From assembly GCF_000600085.1 (NCBI RefSeq), contig NZ_CP006821.1:310001-374000 (forward strand): a DNA stretch of 64,000 nucleotides, in the 5' to 3' direction. A model generated the notes under the pieces. The model ran no database searches and was not told the DNA's origin. It saw nothing but the letters and a program-made list of their open reading frames with translations. Source of the DNA: Helicobacter pylori oki112 (lineage in GTDB: Bacteria > Campylobacterota > Campylobacteria > Campylobacterales > Helicobacteraceae). Made by a program: the position numbers and the translations under genes. This document shows, one piece after another, positions 16,844 to 26,846 of the stretch (position 1 is its first letter; the number at the start of each line of letters is the position of its first letter).

Positions 16844-18298
16844 ATGGCTAAAATCACAACCGTGATTGATATAGGCTCTAATTCAGTGCGTTTGGCAGTC
16901 TTTAAAAAGACGAGCCAGTTTGGGTTTTACTTGCTTTTTGAGACTAAGTCTAGGGTTAGGATTTCAGAGGGTTGTTATGCGTTTAATGGAATCTTACAAG
17001 AAATCCCCATGCAAAGAGCCATTAAAGCCTTGAGCGAATTTAAAGAAATCGCCCTCAAATACAAAAGCAAAAAAATCTTGTGCGTGGCGACCTCAGCGGT
17101 GCGCGATGCCCCTAATCGGTTGGAATTTGTAGCGAGAGTGAAAAAGGCTTGCGGTTTGCAAATCAAAATCATTGATGGGCAAAAAGAAGCACTCTATGGC
17201 GGGATCGCGTGCGCGAATTTGTTGCATAAAAATTCAGGGATCACGATAGATATTGGAGGGGGTAGCACGGAGTGCGCGTTGATTGAAAAAGGCAAGATTA
17301 AGGACTTAATCTCGCTTGATGTTGGGACGATTCGCATTAAAGAAATGTTTTTAGACAAAGACTTAGATGTCAAATTGGCTAAAGCCTTTATCCAAAAAGA
17401 AGTCTCTAAACTGCCCTTTAAGCACAAAAATGCCTTTGGGGTAGGTGGGACGATCAGAGCGTTGAGTAAGGTATTGATGAAACGCTTTTGTTACCCTATT
17501 GATTCTTTGCATGGCTATGAAATAGATGTGCATAAAAATTTAGCGTTCATTGAAAAAATCGTCATGCTTAAAGAAGATCAATTACGGCTTTTGGGGGTGA
17601 ATGAAGAGCGTTTGGATAGCATCAGGAGCGGAGCGTTGATTCTATCAGTCGTTTTGGAGCATTTAAAAACTTCTTTAATGATCACTAGTGGGGTGGGGGT
17701 GAGAGAAGGCGTGTTTTTAAGCGATTTATTGCGCCACCATTACCATAAATTCCCCCCTAATATCAACCCCTCTCTAATCTCTTTAAAAGATCGCTTTTTG
17801 CCCCATGAAAAGCACAGCCAAAAGGTCAAAAAAGAATGCGTGAAATTGTTTGAAGCCTTATCGCCTTTGCATAAAATAGATGAAAAATACCTTTTCCATT
17901 TAAAGATTGCGGGGGAATTAGCGAGCATGGGTAAGATTTTAAGCGTTTATTTAGCCCACAAGCACAGCGCGTATTTTATTTTAAACGCTTTGAGTTATGG
18001 CTTTAGCCACCAGGATAGAGCGATCATTTGCTTATTGGCGCAATTCAGCCATAAAAAAATCCCTAAAGACAACGCTATCGCCCACATGAGTGCGATGATG
18101 CCAAGCCTTTTAACCTTACAATGGCTGAGTTTTATCCTTTCTTTAGCCGAAAATTTGTGCCTAACAGACAGCCACCATTTAAAATACACGCTAGAAAAAA
18201 ACAAGCTTGTGATCCATTCTAATGACACGCTTTACTTGGCTAAAGAGATGCTCCCTAAACTCGTTAAGCCCATTCCTTTGACGATAGAGTTTGCTTGA
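16844..18298 (+). CDS. gppA: Ppx/GppA phosphatase (exopolyphosphatase / pppGpp phosphatase)
   Basis: Cytoplasmic ASKHA-fold hydrolase. The N-terminal VIDIGSNSVRLAVF and the later TIDIGGGSTECALI are the two phosphate-binding loops; CVATSAVRDAPN and GVGGTIRALSKVL complete the active site. A C-terminal HD-like helical domain extends the protein to 484 residues, as in long Ppx proteins. Whether polyphosphate or pppGpp is the main substrate cannot be told from sequence; work on this H. pylori protein reported both activities, with a preference for pppGpp (from memory). It lies 9 bases after the ferredoxin gene and its stop overlaps the TTG of the next gene. Confidence 0.9.
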   Translation: MAKITTVIDIGSNSVRLAVFKKTSQFGFYLLFETKSRVRISEGCYAFNGILQEIPMQRAIKALSEFKEIALKYKSKKILCVATSAVRDAPNRLEFVARVKKACGLQIKIIDGQKEALYGGIACANLLHKNSGITIDIGGGSTECALIEKGKIKDLISLDVGTIRIKEMFLDKDLDVKLAKAFIQKEVSKLPFKHKNAFGVGGTIRALSKVLMKRFCYPIDSLHGYEIDVHKNLAFIEKIVMLKEDQLRLLGVNEERLDSIRSGALILSVVLEHLKTSLMITSGVGVREGVFLSDLLRHHYHKFPPNINPSLISLKDRFLPHEKHSQKVKKECVKLFEALSPLHKIDEKYLFHLKIAGELASMGKILSVYLAHKHSAYFILNALSYGFSHQDRAIICLLAQFSHKKIPKDNAIAHMSAMMPSLLTLQWLSFILSLAENLCLTDSHHLKYTLEKNKLVIHSNDTLYLAKEMLPKLVKPIPLTIEFA

Positions 18299-19311
18299 AA
18301 ATAGCGATTGTCAGGCTTTCAGCGCTCGGAGATATTATCGTGAGTGCGGTATTTTTAGCGGCTATTAAAGAGCGTTTTGCTAACGCTCAAATAGAATGGT
18401 TCGTGGATGAAAGATTTGGCGCGATTTTAGAGCATTCCCCTTATATTGATAAATTACACCCCATCGCTTTAAAAAGCACGCTTACAACCTTGAACCCTTT
18501 GAAGATTTTCAAACTTTTTAAATCTTTAAGGGCTTATGAATACGATATAGTCATTGACATGCAGGGTCTAATCAAATCCGCTCTCATCACGCAAATGTTG
18601 AAAGCCCCTAAAAAAGTCGGCTTTGATTACGCTTCGGCTAGAGAGGGTTTGAGCGCGTTTTTTTACTCGCAAAAAGTTTCTATCGCTTATGATGAGCCTA
18701 TTTTAAAGCGCAATTTCACGCTCCTATTCCATGCCCTAAACTTGCCCAAAAACGAAATTTCAGAGGGCTTAAGCTCTAGATTTAAAGTGTTTTCTTACCA
18801 AGATTCCCCAAAAATCAATGCGTTAAATTTGAATCAAAATAAACCAAAAATCCTTTTTGTTTTAGAAACTTCTAAAACCAATAAAACTTACCCTATAGAG
18901 CGTTTTAAAGATCTGGCTTTGATGCTAGAAAATTTTCAAATTTGCTTGTTATGGCATGCTGATGAAAAGAAGGCCACTACGCTTTATCATTCTTTAAAAA
19001 ACCAGTGCGATACATTATTGCTCCCTAAACTCACTTTAAACGAAGTTAAGGCGTTGCTCTTTAAAATGGATTTGATTATTGGGGGCGATACGGGTATTAC
19101 GCATTTAGCATGGGCGTTGCAAAAAGCTAGCATCACCCTTTATGGCAACACGCCCATGGAGCGTTTTAAATTAGAAAGCCCGATCAATGTTTCGCTCACC
19201 GGTAATTCAAACGCCAACTACCATAAAAAGGATTTTTCTATCCAAAACATAGATCCTAAAAAAATTAAAGAATGCGTTTTAAACATTTTAAAGGAAAAGA
19301 ATGACTTATAA
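18295..19311 (+). CDS. waaC: LPS heptosyltransferase I
   Basis: GT9-family glycosyltransferase that adds the first L-glycero-D-manno-heptose to Kdo of the LPS inner core. The N-terminal KIAIVRLSALGDIIVSAVFL is the standard start, followed by DMQGLIKSAL. The C-terminal nucleotide-sugar domain has LIIGGDTGITHLAWALQKASITLYGNTP, with the diagnostic DTG.tHlA stretch. Length 338 is normal. The TTG start overlaps the stop of the Ppx/GppA gene (TTGA), and the end overlaps the lipid A acyltransferase gene, so two consecutive LPS steps are translationally coupled. Confidence 0.93.
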   Translation: MKIAIVRLSALGDIIVSAVFLAAIKERFANAQIEWFVDERFGAILEHSPYIDKLHPIALKSTLTTLNPLKIFKLFKSLRAYEYDIVIDMQGLIKSALITQMLKAPKKVGFDYASAREGLSAFFYSQKVSIAYDEPILKRNFTLLFHALNLPKNEISEGLSSRFKVFSYQDSPKINALNLNQNKPKILFVLETSKTNKTYPIERFKDLALMLENFQICLLWHADEKKATTLYHSLKNQCDTLLLPKLTLNEVKALLFKMDLIIGGDTGITHLAWALQKASITLYGNTPMERFKLESPINVSLTGNSNANYHKKDFSIQNIDPKKIKECVLNILKEKNDL

Positions 19312-20287
19312 AGAACGACTCATACACGAAAAAATATTGAATAAAGACGACAGGGGTTTGAAAACGGAATTACGCATTTTGAGTATTTTTATCGTGGAAT
19401 TTTTAGTGAATATTTTAGGGTTTATTTTAGCTAAAATGCCCCATTCGTGGTTTTTAAGGTGTATTAAAGCTGTGGCGTGGCTGATGAAAACTTTTGATAG
19501 ACATCGTTATTTTGACGCTAAAGCCAATTTGGATTTTGTGTTTGGAGATTCTAAAAGCGAAGAAGAGAAAAAAAGGATTATTAAAAAGGGTTATGAAAAT
19601 TTTGCCTTCATTATTTTAGAAACCATTAGAGTGATTTTTATCCCTAAAGATGAATACGACGCTCGTTTCACGCTCATCAATGAAGAAAACGTGTGGAAGT
19701 CTTTAAACAAGGAAGGCCAAGCGATCACTTTATGCATGCATTTTGGCTATTGGGAAGCGGTAGGCACGACTTTAGCGCAATATTATAAGGATTATGGTAG
19801 GGGGTGTTTGGGGCGTTTGACTAAATTCGCCCCCATCAATCACATGATTATGAGCAGGCGAGAAGCGTTTGGGGTGCGTTTTGTCAATAAAGTGGGAGCG
19901 ATGAAAGAACTCATTAAAATGTATAATCAAGGCAATGGCCTTGTGGGGATTTTAGTGGATCAAAATGTTGCGCCTAAAGATGGGGTGGTGGTGAAATTTT
20001 TCAATAAAGACGCTACGCACACCACGATCGCTTCTATTTTATCGCGCCGCTACAATATTGACATCCAGCCGGTATTCATTGATTTTAATGACGATTATTC
20101 GCATTATACAGCGACTTATTACGAAAGTATCCGCTCTCAAATCACCGATAACGCTGAAAACGATATTTTAGAATGCACGCAAGCGCAAGCGAGTTTGTGC
20201 GAAGAAGTGATTAGAAACCACCCAGAAAGTTATTTTTGGTTCCACAGGCGTTTTAAAAGCACCCACCCTGAGATTTATCAAAGATAG
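19301..20287 (+). CDS. lpxL: LpxL/HtrB-family lipid A secondary acyltransferase
   Basis: Inner-membrane acyltransferase that places a secondary fatty acid on Kdo-lipid A. An N-terminal hydrophobic helix (about residues 25-45) anchors it. The active-site motif is in LCMHFGYWEAVG (the usual HxxxWE reads HFGYWE), followed by GRLTKFAPINHMIMSRREAFG and LVDQNVAP. Length 328. The gene overlaps waaC by 11 bases. Together with the DUF374 enzyme at 11546, the window has two secondary acyltransferases of unrelated folds. Which acyl position each serves is not visible in the sequence. Confidence 0.88.
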   Translation: MTYKERLIHEKILNKDDRGLKTELRILSIFIVEFLVNILGFILAKMPHSWFLRCIKAVAWLMKTFDRHRYFDAKANLDFVFGDSKSEEEKKRIIKKGYENFAFIILETIRVIFIPKDEYDARFTLINEENVWKSLNKEGQAITLCMHFGYWEAVGTTLAQYYKDYGRGCLGRLTKFAPINHMIMSRREAFGVRFVNKVGAMKELIKMYNQGNGLVGILVDQNVAPKDGVVVKFFNKDATHTTIASILSRRYNIDIQPVFIDFNDDYSHYTATYYESIRSQITDNAENDILECTQAQASLCEEVIRNHPESYFWFHRRFKSTHPEIYQR

Positions 20288-20386
20288 GGTTTTGTTTTAA
20301 TGAAAAATTAAAAACTAAAGCCTTATTTGAAGAAAAACTTTTATTGATGGTAAAAAACGCTTTTTAGTATTTTTGCATTCCATCAT

Positions 20387-21502
20387 TCAATGAGAGCGGG
20401 AGTGGTATTTCTCCAAAAATTCTTTTTTAAAACTCAAAAACCGCTTTTCTAAAATGGCGTTTCTGGCGTTTTTAACCAGCTCTAAATAAAAATGCAAATT
20501 GTGCAAGCTGGCTAAACGAGCGTAAGTGAGTTCTTTAGCCCTAAAGAGATGGTGCAAATAGGCTTTAGAATAGCGTTTGCAAGCATAACAAGCGCAATTT
20601 TCTTCAATAGGGGTATCATCCAATTTATAGGGTGCGTTTTTGATAGAAATTTTGCCAGAATGCGTGAAAAGGGTGGCGTTTCTGGCGTTTCTGGTGGGCA
20701 TCACGCAATCAAACATATCCACCCCTAAACTGATAGCGTCTAGGATATTTTCAGGCGTGCCTACGCCCATTAAGTAGCGAGGCTTGTCTTTGGGGAGCAA
20801 GGGGGCGGTGTGCGCGATGGTTTCTAGCATTTCATCTGCACTTTCCCCCACCGCTAAACCGCCTATAGCGTAGCCATCAAAACCCTCATGCGTTAATCCC
20901 ACGCTAAGGCTGCGCATTTTCAAATGCGTGCCGCCCTGGATAATGGCAAAAAGGTTGTTGTTGGGGCGGTTATTTTCTTTGTGGTATTCTAGGCTCATAT
21001 TCGCCCATTTAGCACTTCTTTTAATGGATTCTTCAAGGCGTTTTAAGGGAGCGGGCAAGCCCACTAAATCGTCTAAAACCATCATAATATCGCTATTTAA
21101 GGCGTATTGAATGTCTAAAACTTTAGCGGGCGTGAATAAATGTTTGCTCCCATCAATATGGGATTTAAAAACGATCCCGTCTTCTTGCAATTTGACGTTA
21201 TCGCTCAAGCTAAAGGCTTGAAACCCTCCGCTATCGGTTAAAAAACTCCCATGAAATTGAGTGAAACGATGCAAGCCTCCTAATTGTTCAACCACTTTCT
21301 CACCCGGCCTTAAATACATGTGATAGGTGTTGGCTAAAATGAGTTTAGTGCCTAAAATTTCTTGTGCATCTGTAGCGTCTAAAGATTTGATGCAGCCTTG
21401 CGTGCCTACTGGCATAAAAACAGGCGTTGCCACTTGAGAATGGGCTAAATTTAAAAGACCAGCTCGTGCGTGTTTGTCAGTCGCTTGGAGTTGAAAATCC
21501 AT
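20387..21502 (-). CDS. tgt: tRNA-guanine transglycosylase
   Basis: Exchanges guanine 34 for preQ1 in GUN-anticodon tRNAs during queuosine synthesis. The first catalytic Asp is in [11 protein letters not shown] near residue 90, and the nucleophile is in [17 protein letters not shown]. The zinc site is [16 protein letters not shown] near residue 310. Length 371 is standard. It is the only minus-strand gene between 1 and 43 kb and is convergent with lpxL. Its start region faces the upstream TATAAT-driven gene at 21559, so the two share a short divergent promoter region. Confidence 0.96.
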   Translation of the reverse strand: MDFQLQATDKHARAGLLNLAHSQVATPVFMPVGTQGCIKSLDATDAQEILGTKLILANTYHMYLRPGEKVVEQLGGLHRFTQFHGSFLTDSGGFQAFSLSDNVKLQEDGIVFKSHIDGSKHLFTPAKVLDIQYALNSDIMMVLDDLVGLPAPLKRLEESIKRSAKWANMSLEYHKENNRPNNNLFAIIQGGTHLKMRSLSVGLTHEGFDGYAIGGLAVGESADEMLETIAHTAPLLPKDKPRYLMGVGTPENILDAISLGVDMFDCVMPTRNARNATLFTHSGKISIKNAPYKLDDTPIEENCACYACKRYSKAYLHHLFRAKELTYARLASLHNLHFYLELVKNARNAILEKRFLSFKKEFLEKYHSRSH

Positions 21503-21523
21503 CGTTTAAGCCTTAATCTTGGA

Positions 21524-21529
21524 TATAAT
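21524..21529 (+). promoter_or_regulatory. -10 box (TATAAT)
   Basis: A perfect TATAAT, 30 bases before the TTG start of the TrkA-domain gene, in the 50-base gap opposite the tgt start. This is the right distance for a short leader with the AGGAAG ribosome site at 21546-21551. Confidence 0.65.
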
Positions 21530-21558
21530 GGCGTAATCATTTTTTAGGAAGTTTGGAA

Positions 21559-22995
21559 TTGAAAAAAATCGCCCTTATTTTAGATGGCATTGTAGCAAAA
21601 AATTTTTTAGACTTGGTGCTAAGGCATTATTCTAATCATAATTTTTATATAGTGGTCGTCAAAAATGAGAGCCTTATCCCTAAAAATTATCCGAGCACTT
21701 TCGCTTTTTATTGTTTTGATGCGACTTCTAGTTTCAGGCTTTTGCAAGTGTTAAACGATGAGGTGAGCGATGCGTTTTTAATCATACAAGATTTTAAAGA
21801 ACAGCGCATCATTCATAAAATCATTCAGACCCATTTCAAACGCATGCGCGTGGTTTTGAGCGTGAAAAAAGATGATGAAAAAACTTTAGAAAATAATGAA
21901 GAAAATAAAGATGAAAAGCTTATTTTGATTGATGAATTTGAAGTTTTAGCCAATAAATTCATTTCTCGTTTGCCTAATATCCCTAGCACCCCTAGAGAGT
22001 TTGGGTTAGGCAAGGGCGAGATCATGGAGATTGATGTGCCTTTTGGGAGCATTTTTGCTTACAGGCATATTGGCTCTATCAGGCAAAAAGAATACAGGAT
22101 TGTAGGGCTTTATCGTAACGATGTTTTGTTGCTCTCCACTAAATCTTTGGTTATCCAACCACGAGACATTCTCTTAGTAGCGGGTAATCCTGAAATTTTG
22201 AATGTGGTGTATCATCAAGTCAAAAGCAATGTGGGGCAGTTCCCAGCCCCCTTTGGCAAGAGCATTTATTTATATATTGATATGTGCTTGCAGAGCAGAA
22301 AAGCGATGATGCGCGATGTGTATCAAGCCTTGTTTTTGCACAAACATTTAAAGAGCTACAAGCTCTATATCCAGGTTTTACACCCCACTAGCCCTAAGTT
22401 TTACCATAAATTTTTAGCGCTAGAAACCGAAAGCATTGAAGTGAATTTTGATTTTTACGGGAAAAGTTTTATCCAAAAACTCCATGAAGATCACCAGAAA
22501 AAAATGGGTCTAATCGTGGTAGGCAGAGAGCTTTTTTTATCTAAAAAACACCGAAAGGCCTTGTATAAAACAGCCACCCCGGTTTATAAAACCAACATTT
22601 CCGGCTTGTCTAAAACCTCTCAAAGCGTGGTGGTATTGAATGAAAGCTTGGATATTAATGAGGACATGTCTTCAGTGATCTTTGATGTGTCTATGCAAAT
22701 GGATTTGGGCTTGTTGCTCTATGATTTTGACCCTAACAAACGCTATAAAAACGAGATTGTCAATCATTATGAAAATTTAGCCAACACGCTCAACCGCAAG
22801 ATTGAGATTTTCCAAACCGATATTAGAAATCCTATCATGTATCTCAATTCTTTAAGAAATCCCATTTTGCATTTCATGCCTTTTGAAGAGTGCATCACAC
22901 ACACGCGCTTTTGGTGGTTTTTATCCACTAAAGTGGAAAAATTAGCGTTTTTAAACGATGATAACCCTCAAATTTTTATCCCTGTAGCGGAGTGA
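21559..22995 (+). CDS. TrkA-domain (RCK) cytoplasmic protein, COG3400-like
   Basis: A 479-residue soluble protein. The N-terminal part (about 1-110) is a Rossmann-like RCK_N domain starting [20 protein letters not shown], but its glycine motif is degenerate. Residues about 150-210 form a TrkA-C domain ([48 protein letters not shown]). The C-terminal 260 residues match no family I can name. RCK proteins gate potassium channels or transporters by binding nucleotides or ions, but no channel is encoded beside it. TTG codons at 21553 and 21559 are both possible; the ribosome-site spacing favours the second. Confidence 0.72.
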   Translation: MKKIALILDGIVAKNFLDLVLRHYSNHNFYIVVVKNESLIPKNYPSTFAFYCFDATSSFRLLQVLNDEVSDAFLIIQDFKEQRIIHKIIQTHFKRMRVVLSVKKDDEKTLENNEENKDEKLILIDEFEVLANKFISRLPNIPSTPREFGLGKGEIMEIDVPFGSIFAYRHIGSIRQKEYRIVGLYRNDVLLLSTKSLVIQPRDILLVAGNPEILNVVYHQVKSNVGQFPAPFGKSIYLYIDMCLQSRKAMMRDVYQALFLHKHLKSYKLYIQVLHPTSPKFYHKFLALETESIEVNFDFYGKSFIQKLHEDHQKKMGLIVVGRELFLSKKHRKALYKTATPVYKTNISGLSKTSQSVVVLNESLDINEDMSSVIFDVSMQMDLGLLLYDFDPNKRYKNEIVNHYENLANTLNRKIEIFQTDIRNPIMYLNSLRNPILHFMPFEECITHTRFWWFLSTKVEKLAFLNDDNPQIFIPVAE

Positions 22996-22999
22996 AAGA

Positions 23000-24031
23000 A
23001 TGCAAGAAATTGTAATCCCTTTAAAAGAAAAAAGCTATAAAGTGTTTTTGGGGGAACTGCCTGAAATAAAATTGAAACAAAAAGCCCTCATCATTAGCGA
23101 TAGCATCGTGGTCGGGTTGCATTTATCGTATTTATTAGAGCGCTTGAAAGCCTTAGAAGTCAGAGTGTGCGTGATAGAGTCCGGAGAAAAATACAAGAAT
23201 TTTCATTCATTAGAGCGCATTTTAAACAACGCCTTTGAAATGCAATTAAACCGCCATTCTTTAATGATAGCCCTTGGTGGGGGAGTCATAAGCGATATGG
23301 TGGGGTTTGCGAGCAGTATTTATTTTAGGGGGATTGATTTTATTAATATCCCTACGACTTTACTCGCTCAAGTGGATGCGAGCGTGGGGGGGAAAACAGG
23401 GATCAATACGCCTTATGGTAAGAATTTAATCGGATCGTTCCACCAGCCTAAAGCGGTTTATATTGATTTGTCTTTTTTAAAAACCCTTGAAAAAAGGGAA
23501 TTTCAAGCAGGGGTTGCTGAAATCATTAAAATGGCGGTGTGTTTTGATAAAAACTTGGTAGAAAGATTGGAAACAAAGGATTTAAAAGATTGTTTAGAAG
23601 AAGTAATCTTTCAAAGCGTCAGTATCAAAGCTCAAGTTATTATGCAAGATGAAAAAGAGCAAAACATCAGGGCTGGGTTGAATTACGGGCATACCTTTGG
23701 GCATGCGATAGAAAAAGAGACCAATTATGAGCGATTTTTGCATGGCGAAGCGATCGCTATTGGCATGCGCATGGCTAATGATTTAGCCTTTTCTTTAGGC
23801 ATGCTCACTTTAAAAGAATACGAACGCATAGAAAATTTATTGAAAAAATTTGATTTGATATTCCATTACAAAATCACAGATATTCAAAAATTTTACGAAC
23901 GCTTGTTTTTAGACAAAAAAAGCGAGGATAAGACAATAAAATTCATTCTGCCCAAAGGCATTGGAGCGTTTGAGATTGTCTCTCATATCCCTAAAGAAAC
24001 GATTTTAAAGGTGTTAGAAAAATGGCATTAA
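23000..24031 (+). CDS. aroB: 3-dehydroquinate synthase
   Basis: Second enzyme of the shikimate pathway, converting DAHP to 3-dehydroquinate with NAD and a divalent metal. NAD-binding GEKYKN and [21 protein letters not shown], the active-site [29 protein letters not shown], and metal ligands in [12 protein letters not shown] and [11 protein letters not shown] are all in place. Length 343. Its start follows the TrkA-domain gene by four bases and its stop lies inside the MscS-like gene, giving a three-gene run of unrelated functions. The product feeds the chorismate used by the pabB fusion and the chorismate mutase later in the window. Confidence 0.97.
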   Translation: MQEIVIPLKEKSYKVFLGELPEIKLKQKALIISDSIVVGLHLSYLLERLKALEVRVCVIESGEKYKNFHSLERILNNAFEMQLNRHSLMIALGGGVISDMVGFASSIYFRGIDFINIPTTLLAQVDASVGGKTGINTPYGKNLIGSFHQPKAVYIDLSFLKTLEKREFQAGVAEIIKMAVCFDKNLVERLETKDLKDCLEEVIFQSVSIKAQVIMQDEKEQNIRAGLNYGHTFGHAIEKETNYERFLHGEAIAIGMRMANDLAFSLGMLTLKEYERIENLLKKFDLIFHYKITDIQKFYERLFLDKKSEDKTIKFILPKGIGAFEIVSHIPKETILKVLEKWH

Positions 24032-25587
24032 GGGTATTGTTATTCTTTTGTTTTTTGTTTTTACAAGCAGAAGATAAAAGCCAAGAATTATCATCCATAC
24101 AAAAACAAATGGCTTTGGTGGATAAAAAACTCGCTAAAGACGATAACGTGTGGTTGAAAAAATTTGAAAACTATAAGATTTACAACCAAATTTATACCGA
24201 AAAAGAGAGCGTGAGGCAGGAATTAAGGCGTTTAAAAAACAAAAAAAGCAAGGATTTATTAAAGATTAGCACCTTAGAGCACACCTTAAAGGCTTTAGAA
24301 TCCCAACAAAAAATGTTTGAAAGTTATGGGGTCAATCCTTTTAAGGACTTGATAGAGCGCCCTAATATCCCCAATATCCCTAATATCGCTAACCCTATTG
24401 CGATCATTGATGGCATTTCTTTCATTAAAAGCATGCATTTAAAGCATGAAAATCTTAAAAGAAACCAGACCGCTTTAGAAGAAGTTTTAAGGCTTTTAGA
24501 TCAAAAACATCAGCTTTTAAATCAGTGGCACGCTTTGGATAAAAGCGCGAAATTGAGCGATGAAATTTATCAAACTCAAGCCAAACGCTTGGAATTGCAA
24601 GGGGCTCAAAACATTCTAAAAACCACGATTGGGATTTTCCAAAAAGACAGCGATGAAGCTATAAGCATTGTCAAATCTCAAGTTAAAAACCAGCTTTTTA
24701 AATTGGTTTATGTGTTTTTAGCGGCCCTTTTGAGCGTGGTGTTTGCGTGGATTTTAAAAATCATTTCCAGTAAATACATTGAAAATAATGAGCGCGTCTA
24801 TACCGTGAATAAAGCCATTAACTTCGTGAATGTGAGCGTGATCATTTTAATCTTTCTTTTTTCTTATTTAGAAAACGTTACTTATTTGGTCACGGTTTTA
24901 GGCTTTGCGAGCGCGGGTTTAGCGATTGCGATGAAAGATTTGTTCATGAGCTTGCTCGGGTGGTTTATTATTTTGATTGGGGGGAGCGTGCATGTGGGCG
25001 ATAGGGTGCGTATCGCTAAGGGGACGGATATTTTTATTGGCGATGTGTTGGATATTTCTATGTTGCACATTACGATTTTAGAAGATGTAACCTTTACCAC
25101 CTACACGAATAACAGGAGAGCGGGCCGGATTATTTTTGTGCCTAATAATTATATTTTCACCACCATGTTCGCTAATTACAGCCATTTTGGGATGAAAACG
25201 GTTTGGGATGGCGTGGATTTTTGCGTTACATTTGATTCTGATTTTAAAAAAGCTTCTAAAATTGCGCTCAACATCGCTACAGAATTGTCTAAAGAATACA
25301 CGGATATTACCTATAAGCAGCTCAATAAAATGCGCGACCGGTATTCTTTAAGGAGTTTGAGCGTGAAGCCTCGGTGCTTTTTGATGCCTGAAAATAACGG
25401 GATAAAAATCTCGGTGTGGTATCAAACCAATTCGTATGCGACCTTGTCTTTAAGGAGCAAGATTGTGGCTGAAATCGTTGAAGCTTTTTTGAAAGAAGAA
25501 AATATCCATATCGCTTATACGACCAGCAAGTTGCTTAAAGTGGATGCTGATTTTTTAGGTGATGGCTTTGGGAATAAAAGGGAATAA
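24022..25587 (+). CDS. MscS-family mechanosensitive channel with long periplasmic N-terminus
   Basis: A signal peptide ([16 protein letters not shown]) leads to a periplasmic coiled-coil region rich in Lys, Glu and Gln (about 20-225). Membrane helices start near residue 230. The MscS core reads [28 protein letters not shown], the pore helix with its Gly and Ala pattern, then VHVGDRVRI and FVPNNYIF of the beta domain. Length 521, close to the larger YjeP/MscK-like members in layout. It likely opens under hypo-osmotic shock (family knowledge). The start overlaps aroB by 10 bases. Confidence 0.88.
   Translation: MALRVLLFFCFLFLQAEDKSQELSSIQKQMALVDKKLAKDDNVWLKKFENYKIYNQIYTEKESVRQELRRLKNKKSKDLLKISTLEHTLKALESQQKMFESYGVNPFKDLIERPNIPNIPNIANPIAIIDGISFIKSMHLKHENLKRNQTALEEVLRLLDQKHQLLNQWHALDKSAKLSDEIYQTQAKRLELQGAQNILKTTIGIFQKDSDEAISIVKSQVKNQLFKLVYVFLAALLSVVFAWILKIISSKYIENNERVYTVNKAINFVNVSVIILIFLFSYLENVTYLVTVLGFASAGLAIAMKDLFMSLLGWFIILIGGSVHVGDRVRIAKGTDIFIGDVLDISMLHITILEDVTFTTYTNNRRAGRIIFVPNNYIFTTMFANYSHFGMKTVWDGVDFCVTFDSDFKKASKIALNIATELSKEYTDITYKQLNKMRDRYSLRSLSVKPRCFLMPENNGIKISVWYQTNSYATLSLRSKIVAEIVEAFLKEENIHIAYTTSKLLKVDADFLGDGFGNKRE
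24361..24387 (+). repeat. Three 9-bp tandem units coding for (P-N-I)3
   Basis: CCTAATATC, CCCAATATC, CCTAATATC follow one another in frame in the periplasmic part of the MscS-like gene. Copy number could vary without breaking the frame. Only one base differs between units. Confidence 0.8.
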
Positions 25588-25589
25588 AA

Positions 25590-26846
25590 ATGAAAAAAGT
25601 CTATTTCAAAACTTTTGGGTGCAGGACGAATCTTTTTGACACGCAAGTGATGGGCGAGAATTTGAAGGATTTTAGCGCGACCTTAGAAGAACAAGAAGCC
25701 GACATTATTATTATCAATTCTTGCACCGTGACCAATGGGGCCGATAGCGCAGTAAGGAGTTACGCTAAAAAAATGGCGCGATTAAATAAGGAAGTGCTAT
25801 TTACTGGCTGTGGGGTGAAAACCCAAGGCAAGGAGCTTTTTGAAAAAGGGTTTTTAAAGGGCGTTTTTGGGCATGACAATAAAGAAAAGATTAATGCGCT
25901 TTTACAAGAAAAAAAGCGTTTTTTTATAGACGACAATTTAGAAAACAAGCACTTAGACACCACGATGGTGAGCGAGTTTGTGGGTAAGACTAGAGCGTTT
26001 ATCAAGATCCAAGAAGGCTGTGATTTTGACTGCAATTATTGCATTATCCCAAGCGTGAGAGGGAGGGCTAGGAGCTTTGAAGAAAGGAAAATTTTAGAGC
26101 AAGTGGGCCTTTTATGTTCTAAAGGGGTTCAAGAAGTGGTTTTAACCGGCACCAATGTGGGGAGTTATGGGAAAGATAGAGGAAGCAATATCGCAAGATT
26201 GATTAAAAAATTAAGCCAGATTGCTGGATTAAAACGCATAAGGATTGGGAGCTTAGAGCCTAATCAAATCAACGATGAATTTTTAGAGCTTTTAGAAGAG
26301 GATTTTTTAGAAAAACATTTGCATATCGCTTTACAGCACAGCCATGATTTCATGTTAGAGAGGATGAACAGAAGAAACCGCACTAAAAGCGATAGGGAAT
26401 TATTAGAGGTCATCGCTTCTAAGAATTTTGCTATCGGCACGGATTTTATTGTAGGGCATCCGGGCGAGAGCGGAAGCGTTTTTGAAAAAGCGTTTAAAAA
26501 TTTAGAAAGCTTGCCTTTAACGCACATCCACCCTTTTATTTACAGCAAACGAAAAGACACCCCCTCTAGTTTGATGACTGATAGCGTGAGCTTGGAAGAT
26601 TCTAAAAAGCGTTTGAATGCGATTAAAGATTTGATTTCACATAAAAATAAGGCGTTCAGGCTATTGCAACTCAAGCTCAACACGCCCCTAAAAGCCTTAG
26701 TGGAAGCGCAAAAAGACGGCGAATTTAAAGCCTTAGATCAATTTTTTAACCCCATTAAAATCAAAAGCGATAAGCCTTTAAGGGCTAGTTTTTTAGAAAT
26801 CAAAGAGTATGAAATTAAGGAGAGGGAAAATCATGCCGTTTTCTAA
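25590..26846 (+). CDS. mtaB: MtaB-type tRNA methylthiotransferase
   Basis: Radical SAM enzyme that converts threonylcarbamoyladenosine 37 to its 2-methylthio form in ANN-decoding tRNAs. Auxiliary cysteines: FGCRTNLFD, NSCTVTNGAD, TGCGVKTQ. Radical SAM motif: GCDFDCNYCIIPSVRGRARS near residue 145. The N-terminal GCRTN and the SVRGRARS stretch separate it from MiaB and RimO. Length 418; the C-terminal TRAM-like part is short. The gene sits two bases after the MscS-like gene, and the next ORF starts inside its end. Confidence 0.88.
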   Translation: MKKVYFKTFGCRTNLFDTQVMGENLKDFSATLEEQEADIIIINSCTVTNGADSAVRSYAKKMARLNKEVLFTGCGVKTQGKELFEKGFLKGVFGHDNKEKINALLQEKKRFFIDDNLENKHLDTTMVSEFVGKTRAFIKIQEGCDFDCNYCIIPSVRGRARSFEERKILEQVGLLCSKGVQEVVLTGTNVGSYGKDRGSNIARLIKKLSQIAGLKRIRIGSLEPNQINDEFLELLEEDFLEKHLHIALQHSHDFMLERMNRRNRTKSDRELLEVIASKNFAIGTDFIVGHPGESGSVFEKAFKNLESLPLTHIHPFIYSKRKDTPSSLMTDSVSLEDSKKRLNAIKDLISHKNKAFRLLQLKLNTPLKALVEAQKDGEFKALDQFFNPIKIKSDKPLRASFLEIKEYEIKERENHAVF

